From assembly GCA_900471815.1 (NCBI GenBank), contig UICE01000007.1, positions 248,001-312,000 of the forward strand: a stretch of 64,000 nucleotides of DNA, given 5' to 3'. The position numbers and the translations under genes were made by a program. The stretch comes from Hyphomicrobiales bacterium. Lineage in GTDB: Bacteria; Pseudomonadota; Alphaproteobacteria; Rhizobiales; Rhizobiaceae. Below are positions 28,219 through 38,690 of the stretch, one piece after another (position 1 is the first letter of the stretch; every line of letters starts with the position of its first letter). A model generated the notes under the pieces. It saw only the letters and a list, made by a program, of their open reading frames with translations. It made no database searches and had not been told where the DNA came from.

Positions 28219-28869
28219 ATGCGCGTTGCGATTATTGACTATGGTTCGGGCAATTTGCGCTCGGCCACGAAGGCCTTTGAACGTGCGGCGCATGAAAATG
28301 GGATCAATGCGACCATTGATCTGACATCGGATGCGGAACGTGTGCGCACGGCCGATCGCATCGTGCTTCCCGGCGTTGGCGCCTATGCTGATTGCCGTCG
28401 CGGGCTCCACGCGGTAGAGGGCATGGTCGAGGCCATTCATGAGGCAGCCGTTGAAAAAGCGCGACCCTTCCTCGGCATTTGTGTCGGCATGCAATTAATG
28501 TCGTCACGTGGCCTCGAAAAGACCATTTCGACCGGCTTTGACTGGATCAAGGGCGATGTCCGCGAAATGGTGCCGTCCGATCAAGACTTGAAAATCCCGC
28601 AGATCGGCTGGAATACCATTCGTTTGACCCGGCCGCATCCGCTGTTCGACGGTATCGAAACCGGACCGAAGGGGCTGCATGCCTATTTCGTTCATTCCTA
28701 TTTCCTCGATGCGGAGATGGAAAATGACGTTCTTGCTATTACCGATTATGGTGGACCAGTGACCGCGGCAGTTGCCAACGACAATATGGCTGGAACACAG
28801 TTTCATCCGGAAAAGAGCCAAGCCCTTGGCCTTGCGCTTATAGGCAATTTCTTGAGGTGGAACCCATGA
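28219..28869 (+). CDS. hisH: Imidazole glycerol phosphate synthase, glutaminase subunit
   Basis: HisH supplies ammonia from glutamine to HisF. The catalytic Cys88 sits in [10 protein letters not shown] and the His-Glu pair in [10 protein letters not shown] near 194-203. The N-terminal [11 protein letters not shown] is standard. 216 residues. It overlaps hisA by 4 bases (start at 28866). Confidence 0.96.
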   Translation: MRVAIIDYGSGNLRSATKAFERAAHENGINATIDLTSDAERVRTADRIVLPGVGAYADCRRGLHAVEGMVEAIHEAAVEKARPFLGICVGMQLMSSRGLEKTISTGFDWIKGDVREMVPSDQDLKIPQIGWNTIRLTRPHPLFDGIETGPKGLHAYFVHSYFLDAEMENDVLAITDYGGPVTAAVANDNMAGTQFHPEKSQALGLALIGNFLRWNP

Positions 28870-29609
28870 TCCTTTTTCCGGCGATTGATCTGAAGGACGG
28901 AGCATGCGTCCGCTTGAGGCTTGGCGATATGGACCAGGCAACGGTTTACAACACCGATCCCGGCGCGCAGGCGAAGGCATTTGAAGATCAGGGTTTTGAA
29001 TGGCTTCACGTAGTCGATCTCAATGGCGCTTTTGCTGGTGAATCGGTCAATGGCGCAGCTGTAGAAGCAATTCTCAAGGCGACGAAAAACCCCGTGCAGC
29101 TCGGCGGCGGTATCCGAACCCTTGATCATATTGAAGCTTGGCTGGCAAAGGGCCTGTCCCGTGTCATTCTGGGGACAGTTGCTGTGCGTGATCCGGAACT
29201 TGTTGTCGAAGCTTGTAAACATTTCCCGGGCAAAGTGGCTGTCGGCATTGATGCCAAGGGCGGCAAAGTTGCTGTCGAGGGCTGGGCAGAGGCATCAACA
29301 CTTGGCGTCATCGAGCTTGCGAAAAAGTTCGAGGGCGCTGGCGTTGCCGCGATTATCTATACGGATATAGACCGGGATGGCATTCTCGCCGGTATTAACT
29401 GGGAATCGACATTGCAGCTTGCAGAAGCCGTTTCCATCCCGGTCATTGCGTCAGGTGGTCTCGCCTCGATTGCCGATATTGTTCGCATGACCATGCCGGA
29501 TGCTCGCAGGCTTGAGGGCGCTATTTCAGGTCGCGCGCTTTATGACGGTCGCATCGATCCTGAAGAAGCGTTGAATGTACTTCGCCAGGCACGGGAGCGC
29601 GCAGCATGA
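28866..29609 (+). CDS. hisA: ProFAR isomerase
   Basis: HisA is a (beta-alpha)8-barrel isomerase in histidine synthesis. Catalytic Asp8 in FPAIDLKDG and the phosphate-binding QLGGGIRT loop (near 79-86) are present, as is IASGGLAS near 196. The ATG at 28866 overlaps the hisH stop; a GTG three codons earlier is unlikely. 247 residues. Overlaps hisF by 4 bases. Confidence 0.95.
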   Translation: MILFPAIDLKDGACVRLRLGDMDQATVYNTDPGAQAKAFEDQGFEWLHVVDLNGAFAGESVNGAAVEAILKATKNPVQLGGGIRTLDHIEAWLAKGLSRVILGTVAVRDPELVVEACKHFPGKVAVGIDAKGGKVAVEGWAEASTLGVIELAKKFEGAGVAAIIYTDIDRDGILAGINWESTLQLAEAVSIPVIASGGLASIADIVRMTMPDARRLEGAISGRALYDGRIDPEEALNVLRQARERAA

Positions 29610-30391
29610 CCTTGAAAGCGCGCGTTATTCCCTGCCTGGATGTCAAGGATGGGCGTGTCGTCAAGGGCGTCAATTTCGTTGACCTCATTGATGCCGGTGA
29701 TCCCGTGGAGGCAGCAAAGGCTTATGATGCGGCAGGGGCAGATGAACTCTGTTTCCTCGATATTACGGCGTCGTCGGACAATCGCGAGACGATCTTCGAC
29801 GTTGTTGCCCGCACTGCGGAGCAATGTTTCATGCCGCTGACAGTTGGGGGCGGTGTTCGGACCGTAGCCGATATCCGCAAATTGTTGCTGGCCGGAGCCG
29901 ACAAAGTATCGATAAATACGGCTGCGGTGGTAAATCCCGACTTTATCGCCGAGGCCGCGGACAAATTCGGCAATCAGTGCATCGTGGTCGCCATAGATGC
30001 CAAAAAAGTATCAACCGGCAACGAAGTGGATCGCTGGGAAATTTTCACCCATGGCGGCCGCAATGCAACGGGCATTGATGCCGTCGAATTTGCCCGCAAG
30101 GTCGTCGATCTGGGGGCGGGCGAGATTCTGCTGACCTCCATGGATCGCGATGGCTCGAAGATCGGCTACGACCTCCCTGTTACGCGTGCCATCGCTGATG
30201 CCGTGCGTGTCCCTGTCATAGCGTCTGGTGGCGTGGGCAATCTCGATCACTTGGTTGAGGGCATCAGGGAAGGCCATGCATCAGCGGTGCTCGCTGCATC
30301 CATTTTCCATTTCGGAACCTATACGATTGCGGAAGCGAAGGCGCATATGGCCGCTGCGGGAATCCCGATGCGGCTGGACCCCGTTCGTTGA
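29606..30391 (+). CDS. hisF: Imidazole glycerol phosphate synthase, cyclase subunit
   Basis: HisF is the synthase half that forms IGP and AICAR with HisH. The N-terminal [18 protein letters not shown] with catalytic Asp12, [10 protein letters not shown], and [11 protein letters not shown] near 173 match the family. 261 residues. It is followed after 13 bases by hisE. Confidence 0.96.
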   Translation: MTLKARVIPCLDVKDGRVVKGVNFVDLIDAGDPVEAAKAYDAAGADELCFLDITASSDNRETIFDVVARTAEQCFMPLTVGGGVRTVADIRKLLLAGADKVSINTAAVVNPDFIAEAADKFGNQCIVVAIDAKKVSTGNEVDRWEIFTHGGRNATGIDAVEFARKVVDLGAGEILLTSMDRDGSKIGYDLPVTRAIADAVRVPVIASGGVGNLDHLVEGIREGHASAVLAASIFHFGTYTIAEAKAHMAAAGIPMRLDPVR

Positions 30392-30404
30392 CTGGAGAAT
30401 TTTG

Positions 30405-30728
30405 ATGACTGCATTCACCTTGGCGGATCTGGAACGTATCGTTGCAATGCGCGCCAGCTCCACGGATATCCAGTCTTATACCGCTAGCCTTTATGCCAAA
30501 GGCATTGGCAAGGCCAGCCAGAAGCTTGGCGAGGAAGCCGTCGAGACAGTCATTGCGGCAGTTTCCGGCGACAGGGAAGGCGTTGTTTCCGAGAGCGCGG
30601 ATTTGCTCTATCATTTGCTGGTCGTCCTGGGAATTTCCGGCGTCAAGCTCGATGAGGTTCTGCAAGAGCTGGAACATCGGACAAGACAGACCGGACTTGA
30701 GGAGAAAGCTGCGCGGGGGCAGGGCTGA
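30405..30728 (+). CDS. hisE: Phosphoribosyl-ATP pyrophosphatase
   Basis: HisE hydrolyses phosphoribosyl-ATP in step two of histidine synthesis. The MazG-like helical core is seen: [29 protein letters not shown] with Glu ligands, then [17 protein letters not shown] lies 7 bases before the ATG at 30405; the longer open frame begins inside hisF. 107 residues. It is two bases from coaA. Confidence 0.95.
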   Translation: MTAFTLADLERIVAMRASSTDIQSYTASLYAKGIGKASQKLGEEAVETVIAAVSGDREGVVSESADLLYHLLVVLGISGVKLDEVLQELEHRTRQTGLEEKAARGQG

Positions 30729-30730
30729 CC

Positions 30731-31744
30731 ATGTTCACGGGCCCGGCAAGCGGCAGGCAGGCGATCATAGCTGTGGAGGGCGACGTCGTGGATCAATTGG
30801 CACCCAGCGAATTTTCTCCGTACCACTTCTTCAGTGCAGAACGCTGGGCTGAGTTTCGCGCCGATACGCCAATTACTCTCACCAATGAAGAAATCAAGCG
30901 CCTGCGTTCATTGAACGATCCGATTGATCTTGATGAGGTGAGCCGGATCTATCTCTCGCTCTCGCGTCTGCTTTCGGCCCATGTCGAGGCCAGTCAATTA
31001 CTGTTCTACCAGCGCCGCCAGTTTCTCAATACGGGTGACGCATTCAAGACTCCCTTCATCATTGGTGTTGCGGGATCGGTTGCGGTGGGTAAATCGACCA
31101 CGGCGCGTGTATTGAAAGAGCTGCTGGCGCGCTGGCCCTCAAGCCCGAAAGTTGATCTCGTGACGACGGATGGCTTTCTTTATCCCAATGATGTTTTGCG
31201 GACCAAAGGCCTGATGGAACGCAAGGGATTTCCGGAGAGCTATGATGTCGGCATGGTGCTGCGGTTCCTCTCGCAGATCAAGGCAGGCCAGCGCAACGTC
31301 AATGCGCCGCTCTATTCCCATTTAACTTATGACGTATTGCCGGGGCAATTTCAGACTGTCGATGCGCCAGACATCCTGATTTTCGAGGGCATCAACGTGC
31401 TGCAGGTGCGTGACTTGCCGGAAGACGGCAAGATGGTGCCGTTTGTCTCGGATTTCTTCGATTTTTCGATCTATATTGATGCGGATGAAGAGCAAATTCA
31501 CAAATGGTACATTGATCGCTTCATGCGCTTGCGTGAGACAGCGTTCAAGGACCCAAGCTCATTCTTCCATCGCTATTCGACAATCTCCGATGATTCCGCC
31601 AGGGCAATTGGCGAAAGCCTCTGGGCAAATATCAACCTGAAAAACCTGCGTGAAAACATCCTGCCGACGAGGCCCCGTGCTGACCTTATCCTGCGCAAGG
31701 GCGATAATCACCTTGTGGAAGAGGTGGCGCTCAGGAAGCTGTAA
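30731..31744 (+). CDS. coaA: Pantothenate kinase (type I)
   Basis: CoaA phosphorylates pantothenate, the first step of CoA synthesis. The P-loop GSVAVGKS is at 115-122, followed by [26 protein letters not shown] and VLQVRDLP. The C-terminus [23 protein letters not shown] fits. 337 residues includes an N-terminal tail of about 20 residues without family matches. Its 3' end overlaps the convergent alkB stop by 14 bases. Placement at the end of the his operon is common in this order. Confidence 0.95.
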   Translation: MFTGPASGRQAIIAVEGDVVDQLAPSEFSPYHFFSAERWAEFRADTPITLTNEEIKRLRSLNDPIDLDEVSRIYLSLSRLLSAHVEASQLLFYQRRQFLNTGDAFKTPFIIGVAGSVAVGKSTTARVLKELLARWPSSPKVDLVTTDGFLYPNDVLRTKGLMERKGFPESYDVGMVLRFLSQIKAGQRNVNAPLYSHLTYDVLPGQFQTVDAPDILIFEGINVLQVRDLPEDGKMVPFVSDFFDFSIYIDADEEQIHKWYIDRFMRLRETAFKDPSSFFHRYSTISDDSARAIGESLWANINLKNLRENILPTRPRADLILRKGDNHLVEEVALRKL

Positions 31745-32345
31745 CACGCCTGAGTGTCAGATTAATCCGGCCTGTGCTTTTCAGCAAAGTAGAGGTTCCG
31801 GGATAAATACGATCTACCCCATGAAATGCCAATCGGCCTTCATCGCCCAGCACAACAACATCGCCACTTGAAAGCTTGATGGATTGCGTCCTGTCGTTCC
31901 GGTTCGTTCCACCAAAACGGAAAAGGCACGTGTCCCCCAAGGAAACGGAGACAACGGGTGCCTCAAGATTCTGCTCATCGCGATCCTGATGAAGTCCCAT
32001 TTTTGCTGTTTCGGAATAGAAATTGATCAAACAGGCCTCAGGAGGCTGCGGATAATCGCCAACGCTGAGCCAAAGCTCGACTAGCGATTGTGGTATCGCG
32101 GGCCAAGGTTGCTGCGTGACGGGATGTGTCGGCTGATAACGATAGCCGAATTCTTTGTCAGTAACCCAGCCCAGTGAGCCGCAATTGGTCATGCGCACGC
32201 TCATTTCCTTGCCGGTTCTCGGCATTGCCGGAACATAAAGCGGCGCTGCCGCTACTACAGTCCGGATTTCTTCCAGCAGCGCGGTCTGCTGCTGTTGGGT
32301 GAAATAATCAGGAAAGTAGCGGATGCCCGGCGCGAGCAATATCAT
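31731..32345 (-). CDS. alkB: AlkB-type 2-oxoglutarate/Fe(II) dioxygenase
   Basis: AlkB removes 1-methyladenine and 3-methylcytosine lesions by oxidative demethylation. The iron-binding residues His119 and Asp121 (GLHQDRDE) and His175 (LAFHGVDR) and the 2-oxoglutarate-binding RINLTLR near 193 are all present. 204 residues. It converges on and overlaps coaA. Confidence 0.94.
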   Translation of the reverse strand: MILLAPGIRYFPDYFTQQQQTALLEEIRTVVAAAPLYVPAMPRTGKEMSVRMTNCGSLGWVTDKEFGYRYQPTHPVTQQPWPAIPQSLVELWLSVGDYPQPPEACLINFYSETAKMGLHQDRDEQNLEAPVVSVSLGDTCLFRFGGTNRNDRTQSIKLSSGDVVVLGDEGRLAFHGVDRIYPGTSTLLKSTGRINLTLRRVTAS

Positions 32346-32364
32346 TGACCTGCGACCTCAAAAA

Positions 32365-32393
32365 ACAAACCCGGCGCCATGCACCGGGTTTGT
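32365..32393 (-). terminator. Terminator downstream of the LysM/BON gene
   Basis: ACAAACCCGG and CCGGGTTTGT form a perfect ten-pair stem with a nine-base loop. On the leftward strand the stem is followed by a T run, so it terminates the LysM gene and lies just upstream of alkB. Confidence 0.85.
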
Positions 32394-32411
32394 GGGTTCA
32401 TGAAGCTTTAC

Positions 32412-32870
32412 TCAGCCAAGTTCAGGAATACGCAGCACCTGACCTGGATAAATCTTGTCCGGGTGGCTCAGCATTGGCTTGTTGGCCTCAAAAATGAGCG
32501 TGTTCTTCGCGCCCTTACCCTTGCCATATTGGGACTCTGCGATCTTCCAAAGATTGTCGCCCTTCTTCACAGTATAGAAGACGGGCGTCTTGGCGACAGA
32601 ACCTGTCGTCGTCTGGTCAACAGTCAGTCCGCCCGTATCCACCTTCGAGACACCGAGCGAATTGCCAACCGCAATAATCGCCTTTTCAAGAATTTCCTGA
32701 TTGGTGACATTACCCTTGAGCACTGCCTTGTCACCTTCGATTGCCACTTCAACGTTTTCGGTACCGAGCTTGTGGGAATCGAGTTCCTTCTTCAGATCTT
32801 CGGCGCTAGGCTCTTCATCGCCAATACCGATTTTCTTGCCTACGGATTTTACGAAATCAAATAGTCCCAT
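32412..32870 (-). CDS. kbp: BON and LysM domain protein (Kbp/YgaU family)
   Basis: A BON domain (about 25-90, VEVAIEGDKAVLKGNVTNQE) is followed by a C-terminal LysM motif (about 97-150, YTVKKGDNLWKIAESQYG). This matches Kbp (YgaU), a potassium-sensing protein in E. coli of similar length (149 residues). The N-terminal MGLFDFVKSVGKKIG is the family start, and no signal peptide is seen. 152 residues. It is a single gene with its own terminator. Confidence 0.9.
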   Translation of the reverse strand: MGLFDFVKSVGKKIGIGDEEPSAEDLKKELDSHKLGTENVEVAIEGDKAVLKGNVTNQEILEKAIIAVGNSLGVSKVDTGGLTVDQTTTGSVAKTPVFYTVKKGDNLWKIAESQYGKGKGAKNTLIFEANKPMLSHPDKIYPGQVLRIPELG

Positions 32871-32987
32871 AACTGGCTCCTTGTTGATTGTTCAAATCGA
32901 CAGGCATTGTTGTGACATTTCATACCTGCTTTGGAAAGGATGATTTGAACCCGAACCATAACGCGGTAATGAGCCAATTGATCCCTA

Positions 32988-33425
32988 TCAATCGCCTTGA
33001 ACCTTCCCGCGCATCTTTTTAACCCCGGAACGGCCCGACTTTTCTTTCAGTCGGCGTTCTATTGAACCCTTTGTGGGCCGGGTTTTTCTGCGCGGTGGCG
33101 GTGGCGGTTCGGCAGCTTTCGCAATCAGTGCCACCATGCGCTCGCGCGCATCCTGACGGTTGCGTTCCTGTGTACGAAAGCGATTTGCTTCAATCAGAAT
33201 CTCGCCGTCTTTGGTTGCCCGCTGACCAGCCAGCGCGATAAGCCTTGCCAGAACTTCCTCCGGCAAACCTGCTTTCACAGCATAGAAGCGCAGTTGAACG
33301 GCGGTGGAAACCTTATTGACATTCTGCCCACCGGGACCTGCCGAGCGAATAAAATTCTCTTCCAGATCGCTCTCGTCGATCCAGATTCGGTTGTTGATCT
33401 TTATGCGGTTACGGCTTTCTTCCAT
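32988..33425 (-). CDS. arfB: Ribosome rescue peptidyl-tRNA hydrolase ArfB
   Basis: ArfB (YaeJ) frees stalled ribosomes by hydrolysing peptidyl-tRNA. The GGQ motif is at 32-34 in SAGPGGQNVNKVST, and a basic, disordered C-terminal tail rich in Lys and Arg (about 100-145) enters the mRNA tunnel. The start at 33425 gives 145 residues, the usual length; a longer version to 33482 would run into the pckA terminator hairpin and is rejected. Confidence 0.93.
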   Translation of the reverse strand: MEESRNRIKINNRIWIDESDLEENFIRSAGPGGQNVNKVSTAVQLRFYAVKAGLPEEVLARLIALAGQRATKDGEILIEANRFRTQERNRQDARERMVALIAKAAEPPPPPRRKTRPTKGSIERRLKEKSGRSGVKKMRGKVQGD

Positions 33426-33467
33426 GACAGATTGGTAGCCCAAACTTTGATTCTCTGGAAGAACCAT

Positions 33468-33494
33468 AAAAAAGCCCCGCATGGTGAGCGGGGC
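33468..33494 (-). terminator. Terminator of pckA
   Basis: GCCCCGC and GCGGGGC form a seven-pair GC-rich stem with a seven-base loop, followed on the leftward strand by six T. It lies 24 bases after the pckA stop. Confidence 0.9.
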
Positions 33495-33517
33495 CTTCAG
33501 ATATGGGACCGCTACCC

Positions 33518-35131
33518 TTACTCCGCTGCAACCGGCGTGTGCGGGGCAGCGGCTTTAATATCGCTGTCTACATGGCTTTCGAACTTGTCAAAGTTGCGGA
33601 TGAACATGGCGACAAGTTTGTTCGCTTGCGCATCATAACCCGCCTTGTCTGCCCATGTTGAGCGCGGATCGAGGATCGCATTGTCAACGCCATTTACAGA
33701 AACAGGCACCGCAAAACCAAAATTCGGGTCTGTGCGGAATTCAGCGCTTTTTAGTGAGCCGTCTAGAGCGGCGGACAAAAGTGCGCGCGTTGCTTTGATC
33801 GGCATGCGCTTGCCAACGCCATAGGCACCGCCTGTCCAACCGGTATTTACCAGCCAGCAATCAACATTGTGGTCAGCGATCAGTTGACGGAGCAAATTGC
33901 CATATTCCGAAGGATGCCGAGGCATGAATGGTGCACCGAAGCAGGTAGAGAATGTCGCCTCCGGCTCGGTAACGCCACGCTCGGTGCCCGCAACCTTGGC
34001 GGTGTATCCGGAAAGGAAATGATACATTGCCTGGGCGGGTGTCAGCTTGGCAATTGGCGGCATGACGCCAAAAGCATCGGCTGTAAGCATGATGATATTC
34101 TTTGGATGGCTCGCCTTGCCGGTTTTCGATGCATTGGGAATGAAATCGAGCGGATAGGCGCAGCGCGTGTTCTCCGTCAACGAACCATCATTGAAGTCGG
34201 GCTGACGCTTGTTGTCCAGAACGACATTTTCCAGAACAGTGCCAAAACGCTGTGTCGTTGCGAAAATTTCCGGTTCGGCTTCCGCGGAAAGGCGAATGGT
34301 CTTGGCGTAGCAGCCACCTTCGAAATTGAAAACGCCATGCTCACCCCAGCCGTGCTCGTCATCGCCAATCAGGGTGCGGGTGGGATCAGCCGAAAGTGTT
34401 GTCTTGCCGGTGCCGGAAAGGCCAAAGAACACGGCGGTGTCGCCATCAGGACCTTCATTGGCAGAGCAATGCATAGGCATGACGCCTTTACCCGGTAGAA
34501 TATAGTTGAGCGCCGTGAAGACTGACTTTTTCATTTCACCGGCATAGGCCGAGCCGCCAATCAGAACGATAAGTCGATTGAGGTCGACGGCGATGACCGT
34601 CTCTGTCCGCGTGCCATGCCGCGCCGGGTCAGCGCGGAAAGAGGGCAGATCAATAATGGTCATTTGCGGAACAAAATCGGCCAAAGCCTCGCGTTCCGGA
34701 CGAATGAGAAGATTGCGGATAAACAGGGAGTGCCAAGCAAACTCGGTGATCACGCGCGTATTAAGCTTGTAATCTTCGTCAGCGCCGCCGACGAGATCCT
34801 GAACAAAGAGTTCCTTGCCCTTTGCCTGCTCCATGAAGTCCGTATAAAGCAATTCGAACGCCTCAGGCGACATTGCCGAATTGTTGTCCCACCAGACATT
34901 ACCCTCCGTGGAGGCATCGCGAACGACGAACTTGTCCTTGGGAGAGCGGCCCGTATGCTGGCCGGTGCGGGCGACGAGTGCGCCTTGCGCCGTCAAGACA
35001 GCTTCGCCGCGGCGCAATGTTTCCTCATAGAGTTCAGCAGTTCCAAGATTATAATAGGCCGCCGAAACGCCCTTTAAACCTGAGTTGCCGAGCGCGATTG
35101 CCGCGTTGTGGATGCCGATCTCTCTAATCAT
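33518..35131 (-). CDS. pckA: Phosphoenolpyruvate carboxykinase (ATP)
   Basis: PckA makes PEP from oxaloacetate, the entry to gluconeogenesis. GRSPKDKF at about 61-68, the P-loop [11 protein letters not shown] at 237-247, DDEHGWGE and the C-terminal [10 protein letters not shown] are present. 537 residues is standard for the ATP form. It is divergent from chvI across 308 bases; in alphaproteobacteria ChvI/ChvG is reported next to pckA and to affect it. Confidence 0.96.
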   Translation of the reverse strand: MIREIGIHNAAIALGNSGLKGVSAAYYNLGTAELYEETLRRGEAVLTAQGALVARTGQHTGRSPKDKFVVRDASTEGNVWWDNNSAMSPEAFELLYTDFMEQAKGKELFVQDLVGGADEDYKLNTRVITEFAWHSLFIRNLLIRPEREALADFVPQMTIIDLPSFRADPARHGTRTETVIAVDLNRLIVLIGGSAYAGEMKKSVFTALNYILPGKGVMPMHCSANEGPDGDTAVFFGLSGTGKTTLSADPTRTLIGDDEHGWGEHGVFNFEGGCYAKTIRLSAEAEPEIFATTQRFGTVLENVVLDNKRQPDFNDGSLTENTRCAYPLDFIPNASKTGKASHPKNIIMLTADAFGVMPPIAKLTPAQAMYHFLSGYTAKVAGTERGVTEPEATFSTCFGAPFMPRHPSEYGNLLRQLIADHNVDCWLVNTGWTGGAYGVGKRMPIKATRALLSAALDGSLKSAEFRTDPNFGFAVPVSVNGVDNAILDPRSTWADKAGYDAQANKLVAMFIRNFDKFESHVDSDIKAAAPHTPVAAE

Positions 35132-35439
35132 CTGTCCGCCATTGTTTAAGAAGGTGCATGGGTCAAACTTTTGGTTAATCTCACTCTACATGTTCAATGT
35201 AAAATGCGACATGAATTGGTCAAAAGCAGAAAAATCAAATAGTTTCAAACGTTTAATCGATTTAAAGATTTTAATTTTTTTTAAATCGGTTTAGTTGCGA
35301 AGGAGAACGCCCGCCTTATTTACCTGCAAAAAACACCTGTAAAAGTGATTGGATGACAAGGTTTGCGATCTGTGCCACATTTTGTACCTAATTTGTCCGG
35401 CACAAGCGCACAGGTTTGTAGCACACAGGAAGGCAGGGC
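35132..35439. promoter_or_regulatory. Divergent pckA / chvI intergenic region
   Basis: This 308-base gap must contain both promoters. I see no gene. It is AT-rich near 35220-35290, with an inverted repeat CGATTTAAA (35258-35266) / TTTAAATCG (35280-35288), and TGTGCC (35371-35376) / GGCACA (35399-35404) nearer chvI. Either could be a regulator site, possibly for ChvI itself, but no known box matches clearly. Confidence 0.5.
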
Positions 35440-36159
35440 ATGAGGGAAGTACCCGCAATGCAGACTATTGCGCTCGTTGATGACGATCGCAACATTCTGA
35501 CATCCGTATCCATCGCACTGGAGTCGGAAGGCTATCGCGTAGAGACCTATACAGACGGTGCTTCGGCATTGGATGGCCTGACTGCACGTCCACCCAACCT
35601 CGCGATCTTCGATATCAAGATGCCGCGCATGGATGGCATGGAACTTTTGCGCCGCCTTCGTCAGAAATCGGATCTGCCCGTTATCTTTCTCACATCGAAA
35701 GACGATGAGATCGATGAGCTGTTCGGTTTGAAGATGGGCGCGGATGATTTTATCACCAAGCCGTTTTCACAACGCCTGCTCGTCGAGCGTGTGAAGGCAG
35801 TTTTGCGCCGGGTCGCCGCACGTGAAAATACCGCCAAGCCAGGCAGCGTACAGGCCAAGTCGCTTGAGCGCGGCCAATTGGTCATGGATCAGGAACGCCA
35901 TACCTGCACATGGATGGGTGAGCCGGTAACCCTGACAGTCACCGAATTCCTCATTCTGCATTCCTTGGCACAGCGCCCCGGCGTTGTGAAAAGCCGCGAT
36001 GCTTTGATGGATGCTGCTTATGATGAGCAGGTCTATGTTGATGACCGTACAATCGATAGTCACATCAAGCGCCTGCGCAAGAAGTTCAAGGTCGTTGACG
36101 ACGACTTCGATATGATTGAAACGCTCTATGGCGTTGGTTATCGCTTCCGCGAAACCTGA
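35440..36159 (+). CDS. chvI: Response regulator ChvI (BvrR)
   Basis: An OmpR-type regulator with receiver domain (about 8-125; DDD at 14-16, phospho-acceptor Asp58 in [10 protein letters not shown], Lys in ITKPFSQ) and winged-helix DNA-binding domain (about 140-235). With ChvG it controls envelope, acid and virulence responses in Brucella, Agrobacterium and Sinorhizobium. GGAAGG lies 7 bases before the ATG at 35440, and this start gives Asp58 as in BvrR; a second Met at 35458 is less favoured. 239 residues. chvG follows after 109 bases. Confidence 0.95.
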   Translation: MREVPAMQTIALVDDDRNILTSVSIALESEGYRVETYTDGASALDGLTARPPNLAIFDIKMPRMDGMELLRRLRQKSDLPVIFLTSKDDEIDELFGLKMGADDFITKPFSQRLLVERVKAVLRRVAARENTAKPGSVQAKSLERGQLVMDQERHTCTWMGEPVTLTVTEFLILHSLAQRPGVVKSRDALMDAAYDEQVYVDDRTIDSHIKRLRKKFKVVDDDFDMIETLYGVGYRFRET

Positions 36160-36268
36160 TTTGCGGGCAAGCCTGCTTTCAAAGCCGACCAATCGGCTGT
36201 AAAATTCGGTTGTCTCAACGTGATATGAGTGCGATGAGACAACCCGTTCCTGATGTTTTGAGGCAAAG

Positions 36269-38056
36269 ATGGTAGCCGAACTGCGAGGCGGCAATATTAC
36301 GCGCAAGAGCGCCGTCATGCGCCGGAAGCGCTCGGTTGCCTTGCGTCGGCTGTTCAAGCCGCTCAATCGCGTCTTTGGAAACTATCTCTTCTCAAGTCTG
36401 ACACGGCGCATTCTTTTCCTGAATCTCGCAGGTTTGGCCGTGCTGCTCTCCGGCATCATGTATCTCAATCAATTTCGCGACGGGTTGATTGATGCACGCG
36501 TCGAAAGCTTGATGACGCAGGGCGAGATCATCGCTGGTGCAATTGCCTCATCGGCCACTGTGGATACAAATTCCATTGCGATTGATCCGGAAAAACTGCT
36601 GGAGCTCCAGGCAGGGCAAAGCATCACGCCTTCCCCTGACGTTCTCGACAATCTCGATTTTCCCATCAATCCCGAACGCGTGGCTCCCGTCCTGCGCCGG
36701 CTGATTTCTCCCACACGCACCCGTGCTCGCATTTATGACCGGGATTCGAATCTCCTGCTCGATTCTCGTCATCTTTATTCACGCGGGCAGGTGCTCCGTT
36801 ATGACCTCCCACCCATTGATGGGGAAGAGCCCAGTTTTTTCGAGCGTCTTACCAATCGCATGACACGGCTTTTGCGTCGAAGCGATTTGCCGATCTACCA
36901 GGAATTGCCCGGCGGTAATGGCTCGTCCTATCCGGAAATCGTTAAAGCCCTGACGGGACAACCGGCAACTGTCGTGCGCATGACGGAAAAAGGCGAGCAG
37001 ATCGTATCGGTTGCCGTACCGATCCAGCGTTTTCGTGCTGTGCTCGGCGTTTTGCTCCTGTCGACCGAAGGCGGTGACATTGATAAGATCGTCCAAGGTG
37101 AACGCTATGCAATTATCCGTGTATTCACGGTTGCAGCGCTGGTCATGGCCATTCTTTCCCTGTTTCTGGCTTCGACAATTGCCAATCCGTTGCGTCGGCT
37201 TGCTGCGGCCGCGGATCGCGTTCGCCATGGTGTGAAAAATCGCGAGGAAATCCCGGATTTTTCCGAAAGACAGGATGAAATCGGGCATCTTTCGACCTCA
37301 ATTCGTGACATGACAAATGCGCTCTACGCGCGAATTGAATCCATCGAAAGCTTTGCTGCCGATGTCAGCCACGAGTTGAAGAATCCGCTCACATCCCTGC
37401 GTAGTGCTGTTGAAACCTTGCCATTGGCCAAGAATGATGATTCCCGCAAACGGTTGATGGATGTCATTCAGCACGACGTGCGCCGTCTTGATCGCTTGAT
37501 CACAGACATTTCCGATGCATCACGGCTTGATGCAGAACTTGCCCGTGAAGATTCCGAGCATGTGGATCTCAAATTCCTGTTGGGCAATCTGGTGGTAGCC
37601 GCGCGCGAGGTTCGGCGGAACAAGAAAGATACACGTATCGAGTTCGTCGTGGACAAGCTGCCAAATAACCGAAAAGGGTTTTTTGTCGTTGGCCATGATT
37701 TGCGGCTTGGGCAGGTGGTCTCAAATCTTATTGAAAATGCCCGCTCGTTTGTTCCCATTGAAAATGGCGTCATCACAGTCACGCTCCAGCATTTGGGCGA
37801 CCGAATCCGCATCTTGGTTGAAGACAATGGCCCCGGTATTCGCGTCGAGCAGATAGACCGCATTTTTGAGCGCTTCTATACGGATCGACCAGCGGGTGAG
37901 GCCTTTGGACAAAACTCAGGACTTGGTCTTTCGATCAGCCGCCAGATTATCGAAGCCCATGGCGGCACGTTGAATGCCGAAAATATCATTGATCCGAAAA
38001 ATCCGGAAAATTACCTTGGCGCACGGTTCATAGCCATTTTGCCGGTCGAGGCATAA
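36269..38056 (+). CDS. chvG: Sensor histidine kinase ChvG (BvrS)
   Basis: ChvG has a basic cytoplasmic N-terminus, a first membrane helix (about 47-66), a periplasmic sensor (about 68-280; in relatives bound and held off by ExoR), a second helix (about 282-302), HAMP, and the HisKA/HATPase core with phospho-acceptor His368 in DVSHELKNPL and N, G1 and G2 boxes (NLIENA, DNGPGI, GLGLSIS). 595 residues. Partner of ChvI directly upstream; hprK follows after 4 bases. Confidence 0.95.
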   Translation: MVAELRGGNITRKSAVMRRKRSVALRRLFKPLNRVFGNYLFSSLTRRILFLNLAGLAVLLSGIMYLNQFRDGLIDARVESLMTQGEIIAGAIASSATVDTNSIAIDPEKLLELQAGQSITPSPDVLDNLDFPINPERVAPVLRRLISPTRTRARIYDRDSNLLLDSRHLYSRGQVLRYDLPPIDGEEPSFFERLTNRMTRLLRRSDLPIYQELPGGNGSSYPEIVKALTGQPATVVRMTEKGEQIVSVAVPIQRFRAVLGVLLLSTEGGDIDKIVQGERYAIIRVFTVAALVMAILSLFLASTIANPLRRLAAAADRVRHGVKNREEIPDFSERQDEIGHLSTSIRDMTNALYARIESIESFAADVSHELKNPLTSLRSAVETLPLAKNDDSRKRLMDVIQHDVRRLDRLITDISDASRLDAELAREDSEHVDLKFLLGNLVVAAREVRRNKKDTRIEFVVDKLPNNRKGFFVVGHDLRLGQVVSNLIENARSFVPIENGVITVTLQHLGDRIRILVEDNGPGIRVEQIDRIFERFYTDRPAGEAFGQNSGLGLSISRQIIEAHGGTLNAENIIDPKNPENYLGARFIAILPVEA

Positions 38057-38060
38057 TCGG

Positions 38061-38528
38061 ATGTCCGAACTGATTCATGCCACTGCTGTCGTGATTGGTG
38101 ATCGGGGTATCATAATTATCGGCGCTTCGGGTTCCGGCAAATCGTCTCTCGCCCATGCTCTTTTGCAAAGAGCCTTTGCCGAGGGCCGCTATGCGACATT
38201 GGTCAGTGATGATCAATGTCTGGTGCGAGCCGTTTCCGGACGATTGATTTGCTCGCCTCCCGATACGCTACGCGGTGGAATGGAAGTGCGCGGCTCAGGG
38301 TTGCACGCATTTGCCTATGAACCGCACGCGGTGATTCACCTTATGGTACGTCTGGTTGAGCCCGCGCAGGTTGTGCGATTACATGAAAACACCCATACAC
38401 AACTGCTAGGTGTCGCAATTGCGCATTTGGACCTACCTGCCGGTGAAGTTGAATCCGCCTGCCGTTCGGTTGAAGCATGGTTATTCAAGCCAGAGTGGAA
38501 AAATAAGCTGGTGGATTCAGCGGGTTAA
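38061..38528 (+). CDS. hprK: HPr kinase/phosphorylase, short form
   Basis: The 155-residue protein contains only the C-terminal catalytic domain of HprK: P-loop GASGSGKS at 21-28, LVSDDQCLV near 47-55 and LRGGMEVRG. The N-terminal domain of Firmicutes HprK is absent, as usual in alphaproteobacteria. It is expected to phosphorylate HPr on the serine seen at position 61. It is the third gene of the chvI-chvG-hprK-EIIA-HPr run. Confidence 0.93.
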   Translation: MSELIHATAVVIGDRGIIIIGASGSGKSSLAHALLQRAFAEGRYATLVSDDQCLVRAVSGRLICSPPDTLRGGMEVRGSGLHAFAYEPHAVIHLMVRLVEPAQVVRLHENTHTQLLGVAIAHLDLPAGEVESACRSVEAWLFKPEWKNKLVDSAG

Positions 38529-38690
38529 CGAGTTATCCTGCGATAAAATGACTGACTGCCATGTGGATGACATTTTCTGCTTGCCTTCGCGATTCGTCCT
38601 GCCAGAATGCGACACCTGCCAAACGGGGCATTTTAGAGCGCAGAAAAAGCCTACTCTTAAACGGGCTGGCGCGACAGGAGCAGTTTCAGA

